Positions 58,178 to 64,000 of a stretch of DNA of 64,000 bases are shown in pieces; the stretch's first letter is position 1; the number at the start of each line of letters is the position of its first letter. This DNA is from Phycomyces blakesleeanus NRRL 1555(-) (taxonomy: Eukaryota > Mucoromycota > Mucoromycetes > Mucorales > Phycomycetaceae), in assembly GCF_001638985.1 (NCBI RefSeq), contig NW_017265155.1, positions 310,001-374,000 of the forward strand, written 5' to 3'. The translations under genes were made by a program, and so were the position numbers. The notes beneath the pieces were generated by a model. It saw only the letters and a list, made by a program, of their open reading frames with translations, did not search any database and had not been told where the DNA came from.

Positions 58178-59454
58178 TTTATATACCTTTTATTTTCTCA
58201 CTAATTATTCTGTGTACGTGTGTGTAAACCATCAGTACAGAGAATTCTCCCTAGTTACCGATGAGCTAGTGACTGAGAAACGAAAACAGAATCAATTCAA
58301 GGTTATTGCTGGAATTGAGTCTTATACCAAACGTTCGGCTATCCGACATCTCAGAGATATCGGGGGCTTTAACAAGGAAGACATTCCAACTATATACGAC
58401 AAGTTCTTTGGTGCTCTTTACTATGCAAAGCCAAAAGGAGGAAAAGCAGAGACACATATGGATGTTGAGACCTTCCAAAACTTCTTGGCTAGTCTGACAG
58501 ATTGGGCAAAGATGAAGGTGTCGGATGGTTCTATAGATTCTAATCTGGATCGTATGTTGGGAGCAAGCTTTATTGGTCGTGTCTTCAACCATTTCAACCA
58601 CAACAATAATTCGGGCATTAGTTTCCAAGACACTGTACTTGGACTTAGTGAAATCCTTCACAGTGTAAGCTTTTTTTATATATATAATTAGGCTTTACTA
58701 TATATCTTTTTCAACACTAGTTATTAATATTCATTTCTCTCTCTCTCTTCTATAGGATTTAATGAGTCAGATAGGTTTGTTCTTCACTCTTTATGATGAA
58801 GACAAAGATGGGCTTTTGAAGAACAAAGATATTGTAACCATGGCAAAAGAACTCTTTTGGCTCATTTGCCACACAAAGGAAGAAACAATTGCTTGGGACG
58901 CTGTCTGTAGTCTAATAGTCCATAGCTACGAACAGTCCGAGATTGCTCAAGGTCATCAACAGAATACTGCTATGCTGGCCCATCGACTGGCCGAACTGTC
59001 CATGACCGATCAATCGGCCAGTCTTCAAGAGCGAGTCGGTCAATTGAACGGTGTTCTTTCGGATACTGAGGCTCCAGATATCGAGCTAACCTTGCCATGT
59101 TTCCGCATGGTCGTACTTACAAACGAAGCGCTCGAGATGTTCTTTGACCATGGGTTTATAAACAGCTTTCAGTTGGTCAAATCAGCCACTGATCGGCAAA
59201 AGAGTCTTGGACGTGAACTATTCGAGAGTCTATTTGCCGGAGGACGACAACTTGCAAAAGAAACACCGGCAGCTTATCGCCCCAGACTCTCACCTAACCC
59301 TTCGCCGTCTAGCTCACAAGTCACACTCTCCTCCCATTCACCCAGTGCCTCGGTCACAAACCTCCGTCTATCTACAGATGAAAAGCCAGATGAAAAGGAT
59401 ATGTCGGATGAAATTGATCACCTATTGACAGAGCTTGGTCACCTCGATGTATAG
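54326..59454 (+). CDS. TBC1D9-like Rab GTPase-activating protein (GRAM-GRAM-TBC-EF hand)
   Basis: About thirteen exons. The tentative start is the ATG at 54326 ([12 protein letters not shown]), joined in frame to [20 protein letters not shown]; the next exon begins [15 protein letters not shown]. The first GRAM domain spans [23 protein letters not shown] and [17 protein letters not shown]. The second spans [20 protein letters not shown] and [16 protein letters not shown]. The TBC domain starts [20 protein letters not shown] and has both catalytic fingers: [12 protein letters not shown] (Arg) and GYCQAM (Gln). It continues with [16 protein letters not shown]. An EF-hand, [14 protein letters not shown], lies near 58790. 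The tail is Ser/Pro-rich and ends [10 protein letters not shown]. The domain order is that of animal TBC1D8/TBC1D9. It should speed GTP hydrolysis on Rabs at endosomal or Golgi membranes, with possible Ca2+ response. Confidence 0.9.
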
Positions 59455-59993
59455 AACTTTTTGTAATCATGCTTGATGTTCTGTCTTGCTATTATTTTTA
59501 TTATTTTTATTATTGTTGTTGTTGTTACTATCATTTTATCATTTTATCATTTTTTTATTACAAGGAAACAAGGTCTTCTTTCTTATATTCTTCTTTAGTT
59601 GTTAACAATGATAAATACACTATGTATGTATGCATTTTCTAGTATTCAGTATGAACAATCAAAAGGTCTCTGGATATAAACATACATTAGAAAGGCGTGC
59701 TCATTTGTAATGAATAATACAAATGGTTATTTTTTATTTTGCAAATATACCATGGACCAAATATTGTCTTTCTCAAATTGAAATAATAATTAAGCTTTAT
59801 TTTATTTTTATTTATTTTTTAAAATTCTTCTGTTGTATATTTATCATACAGACTTACGCACACATACACGTACATTTATACATATAGATATACACATACA
59901 CATAGATAATTATATCCCTTTTTTTATGATACTGGCCTTTTTACTACTTTACACAATTAAAATCACCTTTTTCTCGGTGTCTCTGTTGCATTT
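59455..59993. other. Intergenic between the RabGAP and the first FHA gene
   Basis: Contains GTTGTT and CATTTTAT repeats after the RabGAP stop, and CA/TA-rich DNA (59853-59905) upstream of the FHA gene. No gene. Confidence 0.5.
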
Positions 59994-60756
59994 ATGTTTA
60001 TTCCACTTGTGTCATACCCTCTTTTCCCAGTAAAAGATTCGTCCAGAAAACAAAAGTGCTGTGTGATACTATCCGAAATCCCGTCTCCTAAAAATCACAA
60101 ATTTGAGATCATCAGTCGAGAAGTTATTGATGGACAATCACTGGTATTGGGCCGATTTGATAATAAAAATGTTAAAAGGCATGCTTTTATTGGGTTCCAG
60201 AGTCCATCAGTAAGCCAGTTTCATGCCAAGATTTTAGCAAAAAAAGGAAAGGTACCAGCAATGGAATATATACATACTTGCGTATTCATAAGATATTACC
60301 TTATAATAAACATATTTTTATTTTTACTATTATTAACTAACCCTGTTGTTGACAGCTTTACATCAAGGATATAAAGTCATCTTTGGGAACCTTTCTTAAC
60401 GGGTATAGATTAAGCCAGAGTTTTCAAGAATCTAGTAGATATCCATTAAGAGATAATGACATACTTCAGCTAGGACAAGTCTCTGAAAACGATGGTATAG
60501 GTATGTTAGGTGAAATTTAGGTCATAAAACCGTCGGTTCTTTTCATAAATTTACGCATATATAAATATGTATATTAATTAATTTTGGGTTGGCAGATACA
60601 AATAAGCCTGTTCTCATGAAACTAAGGATCAGACAAAGAACTAATGTAAGGTTGATGTCTAGATTTCTATACTTTATAGTTTTTTTTTGCATTATTAATT
60701 TATAAACATAATAATAATAATAATAACAGGCATGGAATTATCATGGTGACTTGTAG
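59994..60756 (+). CDS. FHA-domain protein without RING (short paralogue of the neighbour)
   Basis: Four exons (59994-60251, 60356-60500, 60596-60645, 60730-60756) give 159 residues. The start is MFIPLVSYPLFPVKDSSRKQ. The FHA core has the phosphothreonine-binding residues: SLVLGRFDNKN (GR) and SVSQFHAKILAKKGK (Ser and His), then LYIKDIKSSLGTFLNGYRLS (GT and N), DNDILQLGQ and VLMKLRIRQRTN. The protein stops directly after the last FHA strand (AWNYHGDL). No RING or other domain follows before the next gene. The shared motif LYIxDxxSxxGTxLNGxRL and the same intron position before it tie this gene to its downstream neighbour as a tandem duplicate. It could act as a free phosphopeptide-binding adaptor. 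Confidence 0.75.
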
Positions 60757-61514
60757 ATATGAAATTTTAACAAGGATATCAATGGCTTAAAGCCCTCATA
60801 TTATGCACAATTCAATTAGAGTATATATATACATACATCTTTGGCTTCAGCATCAAGCATTATCAGTTCTAAACTGCTTTTTTGTACCTGACAAAAAAAA
60901 AGAGAGAGAATTTTGATAAAATTCATAAAATTCAACCTTTCTGCAATATATAGAATCAAATAAAAAAATGAAGAAATGAAAACACGTTTTGCTACAAAAT
61001 CCTATAGATGAATTTCTTTAAAGTATAATATAATTACTAGAGTTTCTTTGTATGCATTTCTTTCCAGTTAATTGGGTCTTTGATATGCAAAGTAAAAGTA
61101 TAGTATTAGAAATGTAAACGGGTGTAAGAATCAATGTACTTTATCTTGGATTATATGCGAATTCATTTTACCAGTCTAATAAACAGACTATATAGCATAT
61201 TATATCATTCATTATGTTTCAAAAAGTACAATGCAACTTTTGAGCATCCTTAAAACATTGAAAGGTGTGTTGTAAACTCTTTGTATTAATAATGCGCCTT
61301 TTTGTTTTACCTTCTTTATTCAACATGCACCTTTATTGTATTTATTGCTTTAAAAAACACACTCACACATACTTACACTCATACTCGTAAACATCTTCCT
61401 ACTCACACAAATAATATCCTTTATTATCATCTTTTATTGTTCCTTCTGATTTTGCTTCTGCTTCTGCTTCTTCTGCTGTTGCTGTTGCCGTTATTATTGA
61501 TATTGATAACTCTA
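60757..61514. other. Spacer between the tandem FHA genes
   Basis: 758 bp of AT-rich DNA. Before the second gene are CA-type repeats (ACACTCACACATACTTACAC) and a CTT/CTG-rich stretch (61447-61490) that gives a spurious poly-Leu frame. I see no RING exon for the first FHA gene here. Confidence 0.6.
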
Positions 61515-62489
61515 ATGTATGACATTGGTTTACCTCCTCCACTTCCACCACGCCCTTTGCACATACCTAGAGAATTGTTAGCAAAACACACACGCACTAT
61601 TCGTATTATTCCTGAAAATCACTCCTCTGGAAGTATAGATTTTGAAGTTATTGAAAGATGCTTAGTTCCGGGAGATACATTGACACTAGGAAGCATCACG
61701 TCGTGCGATTCAGGATACAGAGACATTGTATTTGACAGTGGAAAGGTTGATACGAGTCATGCTATGATATGGGAAGATAAAGGAGAGGTATTTACTTGTT
61801 AATCTTTGTATATATATATATATATAGTTACTTATATTATCTATCATAGCTATATATTCGAGATCTGCATTCTGCAAACGGAACCTACCTTAATGGCGTA
61901 CGTTTGATGCCAAGCTACACAGTCCCTGGTGGATACATAATAAAGTCAAATGATGTTATACGGTTAGGGAGAAGTGTAAAAGATTCTAGAGATGGTAATC
62001 ATAGTATAGGTCTTTACCTAAAGGAAAACAATATAGAAGCTAACACAGGTTCCCAGATTCTGAAAAGTGCGTTTTTATGAGAATCGAGGTAGGAGCTAAG
62101 TTAGGTCCACATATACCAAGGTAAAGTTTACATATATTTTCTTTTTTTACTGTAAAAAGAAATAAAAAGCTTACATTCAAAGTGACTTTATAAACTTTAT
62201 ACACAGACCAAAACAAACGATATACAAAAATCCAGTATCATGTATAATTTCTACAGATTCAAGTACACCATCACTGGGTAGTTGTCGTGTATGTCACCAG
62301 CTTAATGAGCCTTTACAAGCGTTGTTTGTTCCATCTTGTGTCCATATACTTCATTTCAGATGCGCAGAGCTACTACTAGACAATTATCCTACCTTTGAGT
62401 GTCCAACCTGTGAGAAAAAATACCGTATTAGCAGTACCCACCCTAATGGGCCGAAGCTTCAAATTTCTCAGGTCGCTAAAGATCCATAG
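61515..62489 (+). CDS. FHA-RING E3 ubiquitin ligase, Dma1/Dma2/CHFR-like, with an atypical FHA
   Basis: Four exons (61515-61787, 61850-61994, 62057-62120, 62207-62489) give 254 residues. The start is MYDIGLPPPLPPRPLHIPRE. FHA-like part: FEVIERCLVPGDTLTLGSIT, DTSHAMIWEDKGE, LYIRDLHSANGTYLNGVRLM, SNDVIRLGRSVKDSRD, then after an intron SEKCVFMRIEVGAKLG. The RING reads CRVCHQLNEPLQALFVPS, then CVHILHFRCAELLL and FECPTCEKKY, a C3H2C3-type layout with the Dma-style Q-ALFVPSC-H wording. Dma proteins check spindle position and septin behaviour, binding phosphorylated targets by FHA. Here the usual GR at the first FHA strand is GS and the Ser before the conserved His region is Asp, so phosphothreonine binding may be lost. 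The stop is at 62487-62489. Confidence 0.82.
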
Positions 62490-63420
62490 CATATTATTCT
62501 CTCTTTTGTGTAATCTATATAATCTTTAAAGTTTGTGAAAGAGAGAGAGAATATAATTTAACAGTACTTTAAATCAAACTATTACATCTTTGACGAAATA
62601 TTCCTACAAAAAATAATAAAAGATGTATTCTGTATTTTGTAATGTATCAATACCTGTCTACTCTCTTTATTTGAATTCAAATAATCTTTTGAACTATAAA
62701 TATAATTGTGTGTGTATACATTAACGAATAGAGGGCACCGAGCTTTCACTGACATTTAAAGCACAAAAATGGTAGTATATAATGATTATTGTTTCATAAA
62801 TACACCCATATTAAACTTTTTTGTGCACAGTATGTGTAAATACAACGAGGACATTATTTGTGTATTCAATTCACCACATCTTTCATGTCTCTCTTTCAAA
62901 CAGGCATTTCTTTATTCCTTCTTATCTTTCATCTCTCTTCATTTTTTTTTCAGGTATCGCCTTTTGCTCCTATCTTATTATTTTATTTTTCATTCATTCA
63001 TTCATTCATTACAATTCATGCCATTCACAATGTCCATTCGGATTAGCCAAATTCAGTTATAAATTTCAAGCCCTTGGCATTCTCAAGAATTATTCTGGGT
63101 TTTCCTAATGGACTTTATAGATAAAAACAACCTATACAATCAAACACGGTAATGAACACAATTATAATAAAAGACATAATATATTATATTAATCTTCAGA
63201 TTTGTTTAACTAGATTAATTTTTCTTATAAGTGTGTCTGTCCTAATTACAACAATAACCTTTTCAATCAAGTAAAAAAAAAAGTTTAAACGCGTATTTTT
63301 TCATTAGAGTCAACAACAGCTTAAAAATTATTTTATTTATTTATTAAAGATATACATAAAGAAGCTATTCTATTTTATATGATTTCACTTAATGTTTTTT
63401 TACTAATGTAAAAAAATAAA
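62490..63420. other. AT-rich intergenic region
   Basis: No gene supported. (TTCA)n at about 62991-63009 and pyrimidine-rich DNA create three overlapping hydrophobic frames at 62769-63108 that have no ATG context, domain or splice signal in their favour. Confidence 0.5.
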
Positions 63421-64000
63421 AAGCATGACACCAAGTTCTTTGTCCCCGCATTACGCGGCTCAATCTCCCTCAGGACGTAAACCTGACTTGGTAGCGAAGG
63501 AGGTGTGGGAATGGTGTTAATCCGTGGCGTAAGACAACAACCGGGTTCATCCCAACTACCCTATCTCATCACTGAGAAGGGCCTGCGAACGTACCAGAGA
63601 AACCTACCACAAAGTAGCAGGGTCCAGCGTGTTCGACTACCAAGCAACACCGTCAGTTCCAAAGAGCTTCGAACAAGGATTTCATGAAGAGTCGGCAGTA
63701 AACTCCACTTCCTCCCCGTCCTCCACTCAATAAACTTTCATGATGCTAACTCGGCGGCAGCTTTTTTTAAACATTGCTCGTCGCCATTGTTTCAGAAATT
63801 ATACAATTAAATTCACAATTCAGAACAATGTTGATCTGCGCCTCTAAGAATTAACTAAGAAGCTAGAGACGACGCACTTCCACTTTTTCCTGCACAGAAT
63901 GGAAAAAGAATGTCTCCCAATCGACCCATAGGTAGCGCGTCAAACTCAACTACAGGCAATCAGGGGGTACCCGTCTCCAGAGTATAAAAAAAGCTAAAGA
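63421..64000. pseudogene. GC-richer, stop-ridden coding remnant, probable mobile element
   Basis: Base composition jumps to near 50% GC at about 63421, in contrast to the very AT-rich DNA before it. On the plus strand one frame reads MTPSSLSPHYAAQSPSGRKP, then DLVAKEVWEW, a stop, and later ISSLRRACERTRETYHKVAG and SFEQGFHEES; another frame carries further coherent-looking stretches (NSAAAFFKHCSSPLFQKL). Sporadic stops and frame changes indicate a decayed protein gene. The sharp boundary and GC shift suggest the edge of a retroelement, perhaps a gag-like or ORF1-like region, continuing past the window. I do not recognise the family. Confidence 0.4.

Noticed and set aside
61302..61514. Upstream extension of the FHA-RING frame with a poly-Leu stretch
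   Set aside because: It starts at a TTG codon and consists of CA and CTT/CTG repeats; the first in-frame ATG is at 61515.
62769..63108. Three overlapping hydrophobic plus-strand frames
   Set aside because: Pyrimidine-rich simple sequence translated in three frames; no domain or consistent start.
1..64000. tRNA, rRNA, CRISPR arrays
   Set aside because: I looked for T-loop-like GGTTCRA words and regular spaced repeats; hits such as GGTTCGTAAATC near 44330 lack the rest of a cloverleaf, and no array-like spacing was seen.

Overview
The window looks like nuclear DNA of a filamentous fungus. Gene models carry many short (about 50-110 bp) GT-AG introns, intergenic DNA is very AT-rich with many microsatellites, and there is a PMT-type protein O-mannosyltransferase, a DEP-RGS protein, a Pin4-type RRM/R3H protein and a Rac GTPase. 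The early-diverging flavour (Rac, a TBC1D9-like RabGAP with EF-hand, an RSPRY1-like ARM/SPRY protein, a 2-phosphoglycerate-kinase/LPA1-like protein) points to Mucoromycota, probably Mucorales. Genus is not decided. Nothing indicates bacterial or viral sequence.

Layout. 0-12 kb is gene-dense: a partial ARM-repeat/SPRY protein (minus), a small one-pass membrane protein (minus), a PA-TM-RING ubiquitin ligase (minus) divergent from a CaMKK/Ssp1-like kinase (plus), then ALG9 mannosyltransferase (minus). 12-20 kb is a transposon nest: an inverted non-LTR 3'-end fragment, a short retroposed fragment with a 16-bp target duplication, and a nearly complete two-ORF LINE that landed in the terminal inverted repeat of a small DNA element. 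20-32 kb alternates AT-rich gaps with a Rac GTPase, an LPA1-like P-loop protein (minus), a foldback element, a second decayed LINE, GABA transaminase and a further TIR element. 32-48.4 kb holds PMT1, a DEP/RGS regulator, phosphoglycerate kinase, a Q/P-rich repeat protein, an IML2/TTC39 protein and an O6-alkylguanine-DNA alkyltransferase. 48.7-62.5 kb holds a type II glycosyltransferase-like protein, a Pin4-like RNA-binding protein, a TBC1D9-like RabGAP and two tandem FHA-domain genes. The right edge is a GC-richer, stop-ridden segment that resembles a decayed mobile element.

Genes are mostly housekeeping or signalling and do not form a pathway cluster. ALG9 and PMT1, and probably the 48.7-kb protein, share a theme of protein glycosylation in the secretory pathway, but they are far apart and this may be chance. 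The most unusual points are: the FHA pair, in which one gene keeps the phosphopeptide-binding residues but has no RING, while its neighbour keeps the RING but has lost those residues; the nested LINE-in-TIR insertion, which can be resolved to the base; a GC-AG intron in Rac with a competing in-frame acceptor; and a multi-nested foldback element. I see no CRISPR array, no rRNA and no convincing tRNA gene. Exon boundaries were read by eye from splice signals and frame continuity; spans cover introns.
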